From Pisolithus tinctorius (lineage: Eukaryota; Basidiomycota; Agaricomycetes; Boletales; Pisolithaceae), in contig JANFAH010000013.1 of NCBI GenBank assembly GCA_024663395.1, positions 1,240,001-1,304,000 of the forward strand: a stretch of 64,000 nucleotides of DNA, in the 5' to 3' direction. The translations under genes and the position numbers were made by a program. The notes under the pieces were generated by a model. That model had not been told where the DNA came from, ran no database searches, and saw only the letters and a program-made list of their open reading frames with translations. Shown here piece by piece: positions 42,934-53,608 of this stretch; position 1 is the first letter of the stretch, and every line of letters starts with the position of its first letter.

Positions 42934-43992
42934 ATGGAAGGCATTCACGACCAGCTTACCGAGCTCCGCAACACTCTCGACGCTCTTCGAGACGAAAACT
43001 ACAGACTAAGCAACGAGCTAAGAGATGCTCAAGGAACGATCGCGACCATTGAGGGTCAGCGAAACCAGTGGAATGCCCTCCCCGCCGATGTCATTCAGAG
43101 GAGGATTGAAGTAATGGCTGATCCGGGTCAGTATGCCGGTGATTGTGCCAAGTTTTCAGAATGGTGGGTAAAGATGAAGGTGTGGGTCGCACAGAATAGG
43201 ACCGCCCTGCCGACCGCCCAAGATAAGTGTACTGCGGTATGGTCCCAAATGACAGGCCCTGTAGCAGGAAGGTTTGCTCAGGCCAAGTTCTCCCTCGCCA
43301 TCGTCACTGGAGTGTGGCCTGATACAGCCGAGATGATCGAGGACATTGACAGATTCTTCGCCCCTCAAACGGATGTAGAGTGGGCCAAAGCTCAGATGCG
43401 CACTATGCGCCAGGGGAACTCTCGGTATGAGGAGTTCTATGCGAAATTTGAGTCCTTGAAGGTCCAAGGACGTGTCACTGATGAAACTGCCGGCTTCCTC
43501 CTGGAGAACGCCGTACACCCCGCTATTGTGAAAGAAGCCCTAAGGAGGGGATATACTCAAGGCAACTATCTTCAAATGACTGTTGCCTTCCGGGAAGCTG
43601 CCCTTGCTAGGGATCGTTTCAAGTTACTCTACAATCACTACCCCGATGAACCTGCTCCCCGTTCCTCTTATAACCGCCCCTCGTACTCCCCTCGCTTCAC
43701 TCCTACCGGCACTCAACCTGGTCGTGGCGCTCCCATGGAAATTGGCGCTGCTCGCTTCCCTCCTCGCCCCGTCCCTTCCCACATCAAGTGCTTCGATTGC
43801 CAGGGAAATCATTACAAGCGAGATTGTCCCCGTGCAAAAGGGAAGGGTCCTGCTAGACCCAACATACGGGAGGTTACACAGGAAGCACAGGAGACCGCCC
43901 TCCGCCAAATGTCGTTCGAAGAGATGCAGGCCTTCTTCTACGATAAGCAGATCAACGAGATGAAGAGCCAGGGAAAAGAGTTCGGCCAGTAG
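42934..43992 (+). CDS. gag: Gag of the nested Ty3 element, 352 aa
   Basis: Structural capsid/nucleocapsid polyprotein. N-terminal coiled coil (MEGIHDQLTELRNTLDALRD, through about residue 45), then a capsid-like region with FSEWWVKMKVWVAQN and VEWAKAQMRTMRQGNSRYEE FYAKFESLK, and a zinc knuckle near residue 290: CFDCQGNHYKRDC, that is C-x2-C-x3-H-x4-C, one residue shorter in the middle than the common CCHC. It ends KSQGKEFGQ and TAG. The last codons contain the heptamer G GGA AAA used below. An overlapping frame upstream (42,648-43,052), rich in proline and ending in RYNLRPRHNLRRPDRYG, is of unknown status. Confidence 0.85.
   Translation: MEGIHDQLTELRNTLDALRDENYRLSNELRDAQGTIATIEGQRNQWNALPADVIQRRIEVMADPGQYAGDCAKFSEWWVKMKVWVAQNRTALPTAQDKCTAVWSQMTGPVAGRFAQAKFSLAIVTGVWPDTAEMIEDIDRFFAPQTDVEWAKAQMRTMRQGNSRYEEFYAKFESLKVQGRVTDETAGFLLENAVHPAIVKEALRRGYTQGNYLQMTVAFREAALARDRFKLLYNHYPDEPAPRSSYNRPSYSPRFTPTGTQPGRGAPMEIGAARFPPRPVPSHIKCFDCQGNHYKRDCPRAKGKGPARPNIREVTQEAQETALRQMSFEEMQAFFYDKQINEMKSQGKEFGQ
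43971..43977 (+). promoter_or_regulatory. Candidate -1 ribosomal frameshift site (gag to pol)
   Basis: The heptamer G GGA AAA is in register with gag codons (CAG GGA AAA GAG), 12 nt before the gag stop. The pol frame is the -1 frame and is open from here to 47,576. The heptamer fits the X XXY YYZ slippery rule. No downstream pseudoknot was modelled. Confidence 0.55.
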
Positions 43993-46900
43993 AGGATCGG
44001 GTCTCCACTGGCTACGTATATAATAAATTTTCTGTCTTAGGCATTGACGATTTCTCTACCGAGCAGGATATATTTAACTCGGAGTCTACTGTACCATCTG
44101 AAGAGGCGACCCCAGTGGGTGCGGCCGCGGATGTAAAACTGCCGGTGCTTAATTCCTCTTGCGATAAAAATAAAAACACGCCTATCCAGAAAACAAAAGA
44201 AACCCCGAAAATAAGAACAGCAGATCCGAAGGCAGAGTTGGAGTTAGAGGTAGTGTTGGAAGGACGAGAAAAGAAGTGGAGTGTAAAAGCGCTGGTGGAC
44301 TCCGGAGCCAACGACACTTTCCTGGACAAGAAATGGGCCGATGAAAATGATGTCCCGCTGGTCAAGCTTGGTCGCCCTGTCGCTGTCCTTAACGTCGATG
44401 GAACCCCTAACGTAGCAGGTAATATCACCCACATCGCCTCTCTCGTAATGAACTATCAGGGCCACCAAGAGTCTGTCTGGGCTCAGGTCACCACGCTTGG
44501 CACGCATCCTCTTATACTCGGCTACACCTGGCTACGAAAACACAACCCGGAGGTGTGTTGGGAAACCAAGCAGGTGAAGTTGTCCCGTTGCCCCCGCGAG
44601 TGTCATGATCTGGCTCCAAAAACGAGAGCGGAAAGAATAGCAGAGGAACAGGAGTCACAGGACATGAAGTATCTTTATCCGAAGCTCCGCTCCACCAGGG
44701 TTCGAGCCGGTACTACAGAAGAACTCGTCCCGAAGGAGTATCACCAGTACCTAAAGGTCTTCTCGAAAGAAGAGTCGGAAAGGATGCCGCTTCGCAAACC
44801 CTGGGATCATGCCATTGACCTTAAGGAAACCTTCGCTCCCAAACGTGGTCGTCTCATCCCACTCTCCGTCGAGGAACAAAAGGAGGTATCAGATTTCCTC
44901 GAAGATCAGCTACGAAAAGGATACATCCGTCCCTCGAAGTCCCCTCAGACATCCCCTGTGTTCTTCGTTCCAAAGAAAGACGGGAAGAAACGTATGGTTC
45001 AGGACTACCGCTACCTCAACGAACATATGGTCAAGAACGCATACCCTCTTCCCCTCATCTCTCAGCTCGTCGATAAGCTCAAGGGCTGTAAACTCTTCAC
45101 CAAGATGGATCTCCGGTGGGGATACAACAATGTCCGTGTCAAGGAAGGAGATGAATGGAAGGCTGCCTTTGTCACCCATAAAGGCGCTTACGAACCACTG
45201 GTCATGTACTTTGGCCTCTGCAACTCGCCGTCCACCTTCCAAAACATGATGAATGACATCTTTGGTGACATGGAGGATGTCCTTGTGGTCTATATCGACG
45301 ACCTAATGATCTTCACCAGGACGGATGATGAGAAGGAGCATGACAGGATTGTTCTAGAGGTGTTGAGGAGACTAGAGGAAAACGACCTCTTCGTCAAACC
45401 AGAGAAGTGCTTCTTCAAGCAGAAGCAGGTAGAGTTCTTGGGCATGGTGGTTGGAACCGAAGGGGTTAGCATGGATGAAGGCAAGGTGAAAGCCATTACA
45501 GAATGGCCAGTCCCTACGAAGGTCCGCTCGGTACGAGCCTTCTTGGGACTAGCAAACTTCTATCGCCGCTTCATCAAGGACTTTGCACAGATCGCTCGTC
45601 CACTCAATGATCTCACAAGGAAAGATCAACTCTGGACTTGGGGTTCACGAGAACAACGAGCCTTTGATGCTTTAAAGGTTGCCTTCACCACTGCCCCTGT
45701 TCTCGCTTTTCCGGATCAAGATAGAGAGTTCCGCCTAGAGACCGATGCCTCTGACTTTGCCACCGGTGCTGTCCTTTCCGTGAAATGTGAAGATGACCTC
45801 TGGCGACCTGTCGCCTTCTACTCCCACTCCATGTCTCCTCCCGAGCGAAATTACCAGGTCTTCGACAAGGAGATGCTGGCCATAATTCGTGCCCTGGAAA
45901 CATGGCGACATTACCTAGAAGCCACTCCTTACCAGTTTGAGATCTGGACGGACCACTCAAACCTCCAGTATTTCATGAAAGCACAGAATCTAGATCGCCA
46001 CCAGGCACGGTGGGCCCAGTACCTCTCCCGGTTCAACTACAAGCTGGTGTATAAACCCAGGTCTTCAATGACCAAGGCTGATGCCCTTTCCAGAAGAGAA
46101 GACCACAAGCCAGAAAAGGGATCGGATAACCAAGGGCTTACACTGCTCGACCCCTCTAGGGTGGCGGCTACCCTGGTGGTAGGAGAGGATGTTGATCTCG
46201 TTCTTGCTCTGAAGTCCGCCTCCTCGGTAACACCTCAACCAGAGGGTTCGGTCCTTAGAGAAGGGTTGTACGTCTGTCAGGGAAAGGTCTATGTTCCACC
46301 CGCTGTCAGGGTCCATTGCCTTGAAAAGCACCATGACACCCCGCTTGCAGGACATCCTGGTTGGAGGAAAACTCTAGAGCTCGTCTCTTGCAACTATGTC
46401 TGGCCTGGAATGACTGTTACTGTCAAGGACTATGTCTCGGCGTGTCATCGCTGCCAGATGGCAAAAAGTTCTAGAACCCCTCCCGCAGGAAAGCTCCTTC
46501 CAAATCCTGTCCCAGAACGCCCCTGGACCGACATCTCGGTTGACTTCATGGAGCTACCAGAGGCACAGGGCTTCGACAATGTCATGGTGGTGGTGGACAG
46601 GTTCTCAAAGGAGGTGGTCTTTGCCCCCACCACCAAGGAGATTTCTTCCCTTCAGACAGCAGAACTCTTCTGGGATCACGTGTGGACTCAGCATGGGTTG
46701 CCTGCTTCCGTCATCTCTGATCGGGGTCCCCAGTTTGCCAGTGCGTTCACTACTGAGCTTTGCAAAATGCTCGGGGTCAAGCCCAAGCTCTCCACTGCCT
46801 TTCACCCTCAGACAGATGGCCAGAGGGAGCGCCTTAATCAGGACCTGCAGCAGTATCTCTGCCTCTTTGTCAATGACCGACAAGATTCCTGGCCTTCTTG

Positions 46901-47576
46901 GCTCAAGGTCGCCCAGTTCTCCTATAATAATAAGCGACAGGAGTCTACTGGCAAAAGTCCCTTCTCGGTTACTCGTTCCTACACCCCCAGGATGGGTGTG
47001 GAACCCTTCCTTTCCAAGGCAGAGGCGGCTACAGATCACGCTGTCGACCTTGCTAAGGTTTTGGAGGACACAAAGAAGGCCTTGGACAAAGCTGCAGAAC
47101 GGATGAAGGTGTCTGCAGACGCGTCTCGCTCCGACGCCCCCTCCTACTCGGTTGGTGACATGGTTTGGCTGGAGACCTCTCGCATCTCCCTCTCTGGTCG
47201 TCCCTCCAGAAAACTCACCGAACGGTGGATTGGTCCCTATAAAGTTGTTTCGTTAAAACCCAATGCGGTGGAGTTGAAACTCCCAAAGACCCTCAAAATT
47301 CATCCGGTTGTTAACGTCTCTCGGATCAAACCGTACAAGGGCCCTTTGGAGGGACAAACTGTCACCCGGCCAGGACTGGTGGTGGGACATGAGGGCGATG
47401 AGGAGTTTGAGGTGGACTATATCGCTGATTCTCGCCTAAAAAGGAACAGACTTGAATACCTCGTCCATTGGAGGGGGTATCATGACGAGGATCGCACTTG
47501 GGAGCCTGAGTCTGCTCTGAAGTCTGCCCCTGGTGCTGTCAGAGACTTCCATCACCGAAACCCGTCTGCTCCTTGA
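43977..47576 (+). CDS. pol: Pol of the nested Ty3 element (PR-RT-RH-IN-chromodomain), about 1,199 codons
   Basis: No ATG is needed if made by frameshift from gag. Aspartic protease: ALVDSGANDTFLDKKW (about 44,290). Reverse transcriptase: FFVPKKDGKKRMVQDYRYLN (about 44,960), MDLRWGYNNVRVKEGDEWK and the catalytic YIDD at 45,291. RNase H: LETDASDFATGAVLS (about 45,735) and FEIWTDHSNLQYF. Integrase: zinc-binding H..H..C-x2-C (KHHDTPLAGHPGW, then CHRCQMAK), first Asp in DISVDFMELP, second in SDRGPQF, Glu in DGQRERLNQ, spacing typical of DD(35)E. C-terminal chromodomain: FEVDYIADSRLKRNRLEYLV followed by HWRGYHDEDRTWEPES, which in chromoviruses directs insertion to marked chromatin. The frame is unbroken, so the element may be able to move. 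Confidence 0.9.
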   Translation, partial: RVRPVEDRVSTGYVYNKFSVLGIDDFSTEQDIFNSESTVPSEEATPVGAAADVKLPVLNSSCDKNKNTPIQKTKETPKIRTADPKAELELEVVLEGREKKWSVKALVDSGANDTFLDKKWADENDVPLVKLGRPVAVLNVDGTPNVAGNITHIASLVMNYQGHQESVWAQVTTLGTHPLILGYTWLRKHNPEVCWETKQVKLSRCPRECHDLAPKTRAERIAEEQESQDMKYLYPKLRSTRVRAGTTEELVPKEYHQYLKVFSKEESERMPLRKPWDHAIDLKETFAPKRGRLIPLSVEEQKEVSDFLEDQLRKGYIRPSKSPQTSPVFFVPKKDGKKRMVQDYRYLNEHMVKNAYPLPLISQLVDKLKGCKLFTKMDLRWGYNNVRVKEGDEWKAAFVTHKGAYEPLVMYFGLCNSPSTFQNMMNDIFGDMEDVLVVYIDDLMIFTRTDDEKEHDRIVLEVLRRLEENDLFVKPEKCFFKQKQVEFLGMVVGTEGVSMDEGKVKAITEWPVPTKVRSVRAFLGLANFYRRFIKDFAQIARPLNDLTRKDQLWTWGSREQRAFDALKVAFTTAPVLAFPDQDREFRLETDASDFATGAVLSVKCEDDLWRPVAFYSHSMSPPERNYQVFDKEMLAIIRALETWRHYLEATPYQFEIWTDHSNLQYFMKAQNLDRHQARWAQYLSRFNYKLVYKPRSSMTKADALSRREDHKPEKGSDNQGLTLLDPSRVAATLVVGEDVDLVLALKSASSVTPQPEGSVLREGLYVCQGKVYVPPAVRVHCLEKHHDTPLAGHPGWRKTLELVSCNYVWPGMTVTVKDYVSACHRCQMAKSSRTPPAGKLLPNPVPERPWTDISVDFMELPEAQGFDNVMVVVDRFSKEVVFAPTTKEISSLQTAELFWDHVWTQHGLPASVISDRGPQFASAFTTELCKMLGVKPKLSTAFHPQTDGQRERLNQDLQQYLCLFVNDRQDSWPSWLKVAQFSYNNKRQESTGKSPFSVTRSYTPRMGVEPFLSKAEAATDHAVDLAKVLEDTKKALDKAAERMKVSADASRSDAPSYSVGDMVWLETSRISLSGRPSRKLTERWIGPYKVVSLKPNAVELKLPKTLKIHPVVNVSRIKPYKGPLEGQTVTRPGLVVGHEGDEEFEVDYIADSRLKRNRLEYLVHWRGYHDEDRTWEPESALKSAPGAVRDFHHRNPSAP

Positions 47577-47692
47577 AAACTCTGTGGCATGGATTCCTCC
47601 CTTTTCTCCTCCCTCTTCAAACCCCTGGAAAACTTCACTGACACTGTCCCTACCTTCAATCGCCTGGAAGTCGATTTCTAAGGAGGGGATAG

Positions 47693-48082
47693 TGTTACGA
47701 TACGTACTCTTTTCTTCTCTTCCCTTTTCCTTTCGTCTTATCTAATCTTTCTATCTTGTCTTGTTTCTCGGACTCGGTCCGGGTCCCAGCCTGGACCTTG
47801 CCTCACCTTCACCTTGCTTCTCCCTTCTAGTACGTTCCGCTCCACCATGACGTCGTTATGACGTCACTATGGTGTCACGGACCTCATGTACGCCTCACCG
47901 TAGCCTCATGTACCATAGTATAAGTATCGTCAGTCAATCGCCCAACTAGCCCCAAGCTAGTTCATTTGGGTCTTCGAGTCCTAAAGTCCTCTGCTTCTAA
48001 ACCGTCTCCCTCTTCTCTCTTTCTTCTTTGTTGGTTCTTGGTGCGAGCCTACAACAAACCCTGTTGTTTAGGTCTCGTCACA
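47693..48082 (+). repeat. 3' LTR of the nested Ty3 element
   Basis: 390 bp, 99 percent identical by eye to the 5' copy; it keeps TACGATACG where the 5' LTR has TATGATACG. Confidence 0.9.
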
Positions 48083-51000
48083 TTACCTTCGCTCAGTCTT
48101 ATCTCAAGGGTATGGCTCTGGCTTGGTTCGAGCCAGATCTACTAAATCCCGACAACTATGACCACCTGCTCTGGATGGATGACTACCATGAGTTCTTACA
48201 AGAGCTCACAACCAATTTCAGTCTGCATGACGCTATAGCTGACACTGTCCAACAACTCGAGAACCTCACTATGAAAGACAGTTCTCGGATTACCAAATAC
48301 ATCGTGGAGTTCAGTCGTTGGGCTTCGCAGGTCAAAGACTATGGTGTCGGTGCTCTCTGCCACCACTTCTATAGTGGACTTCCAGACCACATCAAGGATG
48401 AGATTGCTCACGTCGGAAAACCATCTACCCTTGCACAACTCCATGAACTCGCCCAGACCATTGATGCACGCTACTGGGAGCGTAAAGCAGAAATCTCATG
48501 CACCACCAAGTCCACCACTGACAAGTCACAGTCCTCCAACTCCAACAACAAATCTAAGTCATCGTCCTCCACCTCCTCTGCCTGTGGAGAAGGCAGAGCC
48601 AAAAAATTAGTCCACTCCTCCAGGGAGCTCGCACAGCCTGGAGGAAGCATTGACACCAACTGTGTGCAACTGGACATCCGACTCAACGTGTCTGCTCTTT
48701 CTAGTCCTAATTCCTTACTTCCATCTGTAACTCTTCTTGATTATTCTGTTGATACTGTTTCTGCGTTGATCAATTCTGGTTCTTCTCATTGTTTTGTAGA
48801 CCCATTGATAATCAAAAAATATGCCATTCCAGTTTCCCCCGTTTCTCTGCTGATTCCGCTCCACTTGTTTGATGGTAGTACAAATGCTGTCATTTCCCAA
48901 GAAGTAGATCTTTCCCTCCACTTTCCTTCCAGCAATGTCAACTCTGTTTCATTCTATGTTACTCTGTTGGATTCTTCTTGTTCGCTGGTATTAGGACACA
49001 ACTGGCTCACCCACTTCAATCCATCGATTGACTGGGTACTGGGCAGTATATCATTCAAGCCACCGCTACAGGGAATGCCGATGCCCCAGGCACCTCCGTC
49101 ACCCTCCACTGTGACCTCTGCTCTGGATGTGACACCCTCCACTCCATCTGCAGCTCCGACTGCACCTCTGACAGACTTGCCGTGCTCCACTCTGCTTGTC
49201 TCACTCATCAATGCTGCTGCACATATCAGAGCCTGTGCTCTCCCAGGCTCTAGACAGTTCCGCTTGCAGCTCTCCACTGATGATGTGAAGCTTTGTGCAT
49301 CCTCTGCTTCCTCTCCACCTCCTGACCTCTCCTCGGTTCCTCCTGAGTATCACGAGTTTGCCAACGTCTTTAGTAAAGACAAGGCCACAGAACTTCCGCC
49401 ACACCACTCATTCGATCTCAAGATTGACCTTGAGGAAGGAGCCTCTCCACCCATTGGCATGATCTACTCTCTTTCTCCGCCAGAGCTTGAAGCTCTCCAC
49501 ACCTTCATTGATGAGCATCTTGGCTACGGTTTCATCAAGCAGTCCACCTCCGCTCACGGTACCCCTGTCCTCTTTGTAAAGAAGAAGGATGGTTCACTCC
49601 GCCTCTGCGTAGACTATCGAGGACTCAATAAAATCACAAAAAAAGATCGCTACCCACTGCCGCTCATCTCCGACCTACTCGATTCCCTGAGCCGTGCTAA
49701 AGTCTATACAAAGATCGACCTCCGCCATGCCTATCATCTGGTCCACATCGCAGACGGAGATGAATGGAAGACTGCTTTCCGCACTTGTTATGGTTTTTAC
49801 GAGTGGCAGGTAATGCCCTTCGGTCTGACTAACACGCCTGCAGCTTTTCAGCGATTTGTTAATAGCATCTTTGTGGACATGCTCGATGTCTGCATCGTGG
49901 TATACCTTGATGACATCCTAATCTATTCGCAGGACATGGAGTCGCATTGCGAACACATAAAAGAGGTACTCCACTGCCTTCGAAAGCATGGCCGTTATGC
50001 CAAGCTGGAGAAGTGCGAGTTTCACTCTGACTCCGTCAAGTACCTCAGCTACATCCTTTCCCCCGCCAGTCTCACCATGTCCACCAAAAAGGTTCAGGCA
50101 GTCCGCGACTGGCCTGAGCCATGGAAGGTGCGAGACATCCAGTCTTTCCTTGGTGTCGCAAACTTCTATAGACGATTCATTAATAACTACTCCGACATCG
50201 TCATTCCACTCACTCACCTTACATGAAAGGGTGCTCCTTGTCAATCACCTGCTCCAACAGTGAACTCTGCCCAGTTGCTTTCTACTCCCACACCATGACC
50301 ATGCCAGAACTCAACTATGATACCCATGACAGGGAGCTGTTGGCTATCTTCAAGGCTTTCCGCCATTGGTGGCATTACCTGGAAGGTTCTGCCTTACCTG
50401 TCAACGTGGTGACAGACCACAAAAACCTTGAGTATTTTTCCACCTCTAAGGTTCTCACTCGTCGACAGGCCCGCTGGTCGGAGTACCTTTCCCAGTTCAA
50501 TCTCTCTATCTGCTTCTGACCTGGCCACTTGGGAGCCAAGCCCGACGCACTTACGCACCATTGGGATGTCTACCCAAAAGGGGGGGATAGGGACTACACG
50601 CAGGTAAATCCTCACAATCTCCACCCTATGTTTACACAGGAGCAACTCGCGTCGTCCCTCCGTACCACCACCCTCATGGCACCTGTACTCCGTGCTGCCA
50701 TGGTCTTCGATGTTGAGTGCTTGCACTCCGACATCATCTCCGCCCTACCCTCCGACCCCATCTCTGCCGGCCATCTTCCAACTCTGACTAAGCCTCGGTG
50801 GTCCCTGGACTCCGGCGGTCTACTCCGCCTTGATGGTCGCATCTTTGTCCCTGACATTGATGACCTCCGCCTTCGAGTGCTTCAGTTTAAGCATGACCAC
50901 CCTCTGGCAGGCCATTTCGGGCAAAACCGCACCCTAGAACTCATCTGCAGGGACTACATGTGGCCTAACCTCCGCTCCAATGTGAAAGAATATGTCAGGT

Positions 51001-52184
51001 CCTGCACTGCCTGTGGATGCAGCAAAACTCCGCGCCACCGCCCTTATGGTCTACTGAAGCAACTTCCCATCCCAGAGAGACCTTGGAACTCCATCTCCAT
51101 GGACTTCATTGAACACCTCCCCAACTCCAATGGCTGCTCCGCCATACTTGTGGTAGTGGACCGCCTCTCAAAGCAAGCAGTGTTCATCCCCACCCACGAC
51201 TCCGTCACCTCCGCCAAACTTGCTAAGCTCTTCCTAACCCATGTCTTCTCCAAGCACAGAGTTCCAGCTAATGTCACCTCTGACAGAGGTCCTGAGTTCG
51301 TCTCACACTTCTTCTGCTCTCTAGGAAAGGCCCTTGATATGCGTCTTCACTTCACTTCGGGTTACCACCCAGATGGCAATGGCCAGACTGAGCGGATGAG
51401 CCAGACCCTCAAACAGTACCTTCGTGTCTACTGCAACTACCAACAAGACAACTGGGCTGAGCTTTTACCCCTAGTGGAGTTTGCTTTCAACAATGCACCA
51501 AGTGTGACTACTGGAGTGTCTCCTTTCTTCACTAACAAGGGATACCATCCAAACCTGTCTGTGGTTCCTGACCAAGACTTCACTTCTCCAAGGGCTCATG
51601 ACTATGTTGTTGAGCTCTCTGCCCTTCATGACTTCCTCCACTCTGAAATGTCTGCTGCTCAGCAGCGCTACCAGGGGCTGGCAGATGCCAAGCACATACC
51701 TCCGCCTGAGTTTAAGGTCGGAGAACAGGCCTATGTCAAAGCCAAGTACTTCCGCTCCACTCATCCTTTGGAAAAACTCTCCGAAAAGTACTTAGGTCCA
51801 TTCACCATCTTGGCCAGGCCAGGTACACATTCTGTCATGCTTAAGCTCCCTGACTCTATGCGCTCGGTACATCTGGTCTTCCATGTCTCACAACTGGAAG
51901 CTGCGGCGACTAACCCTTTTCCAAACCGACAACAACCTCTGCCTCTGCCAGTAGATGTTGATGGTGACCTTGAGTACGAAGTATCGGAGATACTTGACTC
52001 TAAGGTGGACCGCTGTCACTGCCACTGTCAACTCTTGTATCTAGTCCGCTGGGCTGGTTACAAGAACACCGATGAGGAAACCTCTTGGTTGCTTGCAACT
52101 GAGCTAGATCACGCTTCCGACATAGTATCCATTTTCCATGAATGCTATCCACACAAACCTGGCCCGTACCAACCTCTGCCATAA
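48083..52184 (+). pseudogene. Outer Ty3 gag-pol, second part
   Basis: Gag remainder (FAQSYLKGMALAWFEPDLL, then YSGLPDHIKDEIAHVGKPST) runs without a stop into protease (VSALINSGSSHCFVDPLII, about 48,760; the active site reads N-S-G instead of D-S-G/D-T-G). RT follows (FVKKKDGSLRLCVDYRGLNK; YLDD at 49,903), then TGA at 50,224, a deletion of the RNase H start, RNase H end (VVTDHKNLEYFST), TGA at 50,517 (CF.PGHLGAKPDAL) and an otherwise open integrase. Integrase: HFGQNRTLELICRDYMWP; C-x2-C in CTACGCSK; D in ISMDFIEHLP; D in TSDRGPEF; E in GQTERMSQ. The C-terminus is chromodomain-like (LLYLVRWAGYKNTDEETSWL). No CCHC knuckle was found. Confidence 0.8.
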
Positions 52185-52344
52185 TACTCTGACTACATGA
52201 TCCTCCTCCATGGGCCAACTCCACCTCCTACCGAACTACCTTAAGTACTTTAGAGTTTTCTCTGCTTATCTGTTTCACTTCTCAGAGTCATAAACAAAAT
52301 CACAAGTCTATCTCATAGTAGTACAAAATATACAAACTAAAGAC

Positions 52345-52345
52345 A

Positions 52346-52382
<37 letters not shown>

Positions 52383-52386
52383 GAAA
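52345..52386 (+). repeat. A-rich tract followed by AAAAG repeats
   Basis: A run of 18 A is followed by five AAAAG-type units, just after the pol end and at the tail of the antisense gene (whose own stop is at 52,505). Confidence 0.8.
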
Positions 52387-52504
52387 ACTACTCTACTCTT
52401 CCATCACTTGTCCTCCATCACCCCCCTGTTCTTCTCCACCTTCCTTCTCTCCTCCAACTTCTTCCTCTTCCTCGTTATCCCCCTCCACACCTTTGTCTGC
52501 CTCC

Positions 52505-53608
52505 TCATTCTTGTCCTCTGCCACCTCTGACTGCAGCCTCTTCCACCCTCCTCCTCATCTCCACCCACTCCACCCATGTGCAGTACGCTCCCCACTTGTC
52601 AGCTGTCCTCTCTGCCACCTCCACCATCCTCTCCACTGCTGCCACCATTCTCTCGAAGGCTAGTGCAGCCCTCTTGTGCACCTCCACATACCTCTCCGCG
52701 GCCTGTAGTTGCCACTCCCACTCCCACTCTGCCCACCGCGTGTGTACCCCTGCCCCTGAGGGTCCCTTGTGCAGTGTCTGCGGCTCCTCCTCATCTTCAT
52801 CTCTGCCTGCCTCCTGCTCATTGTCTGCCTCTTCTGTCTCTGTCACTCTCTCTTTCCCCTTCCCTCGCAGCTTCTTCTTCTTCTCCCCTCAGGAGCTCCC
52901 TGTCCCCGCTCTTTTCCACGACAGTCCCACCGCCACCTCCTCCCACATCCAGCTGCATGTTTTTTTCTTGATTTTACAGGGCATGCAGGCCCTGGTCTTC
53001 CCTTGCCCTGGCACACACTGCCCTGCCGTCCAACTTGCTATACAGCGGGTGCACAGGGCCCTCTCAGTCGTGGCCACCACCACAGAGGTCCTGGGGACCC
53101 TCTGGGCGGTGTTCACGTCATAGACTGCCCCACATAACCTAAAAATAAAAATAAAAAGTAACTACAAGTCAGTTTTGCCTGACTTGCAGTACTCCACCAC
53201 GCACCTTTGGGCGGTCTCGTCCCACCTGGCTTGGGCTCGTTCCTCTGATGCCCTCTGCCACTCCCTCTCTGCCTGCTCTGCCACCGCTTTCTGTCGCACA
53301 GCCTCTTCCTCTGCAGCCTTCTTCCTCCGGGCCTCTTCCTCCTCCCTCTGCCTCCTCTCCACCTCTAGCCACTCCTCCTCCACCTTCCACCTCTTGGCCT
53401 CCTCATGCTTGGCCTTGCGTTCTGCCTTGCATTCTCGCTCCTTCTTCTCTGCCTCCTCTCGCCGATGAGCCTTCTCCACTGCCTTTTCACGTTCGGTGTC
53501 TGTCGAGTTGTCTGTAAGGATGACAAGGTTGTCATTGGTGACCTGGGAGTAGTCATGGGAGTGACCAGGGGTGGGCTGGGGGGTTTTAACTTGGTGCTGT
53601 GAGGACAT
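52505..53608 (-). pseudogene. Antisense zinc-cluster coiled-coil gene carried by the outer Ty3 element
   Basis: Exon 1 53608-53184 and exon 2 53138-52505 join in phase over a 45-nt intron (GTCAGG..TTTTTAG), 353 codons. N-terminus MSSQHQVKTPQPTPGHSHD, then a long charged coiled coil (EKAHRREEAEKKERECKAER to QASEERAQARWDE-like), then a cysteine cluster CTRCIASWTAGQC..ACMPC KIKKKTC, then an acidic/helical tail with WEWEWQLQAAERYVEV. The only break is TGA at 52891-52889 (GSS.GEKKKLRGK), where CGA would restore Arg. I recognise this architecture (coiled coil plus C-x2-C..C..AC-x2-C) as common among basidiomycete hypothetical proteins. Its position in the 3' region of a Ty3 element, antisense to gag-pol, suggests an accessory gene of the retrotransposon. 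Function unknown; nucleic-acid binding is only a guess. Confidence 0.65.

Larger units (their letters stand above)
42238..48082 (+). mobile_element. Young, apparently intact Ty3/gypsy chromovirus
   Basis: 5,845 bp with 390-bp LTRs (42,238-42,627 and 47,693-48,082) that begin TGTTA and end GTCACA. A perfect 5-bp target duplication TTACC lies at 42,233-42,237 and 48,083-48,087. The LTRs differ at four positions that I could find, all C/T or G/A at CpG. A polypurine tract AAGGAGGGGATA precedes the 3' LTR. Gag and pol are open. The insertion is in the gag of the outer element. Confidence 0.9.

Noticed and set aside
44012..44434. Minus-strand frames antisense to the nested Ty3 pol (also 46,605-47,039 and others)
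   Set aside because: Codon-bias shadows of an intact pol frame; no motifs.
52576..53123. Long + strand frames rich in Ser/Pro/Leu in the outer Ty3 3' region
   Set aside because: They are complements of the charged coiled-coil (Glu/Arg-rich) antisense gene, which has an intron and cysteine cluster in phase.
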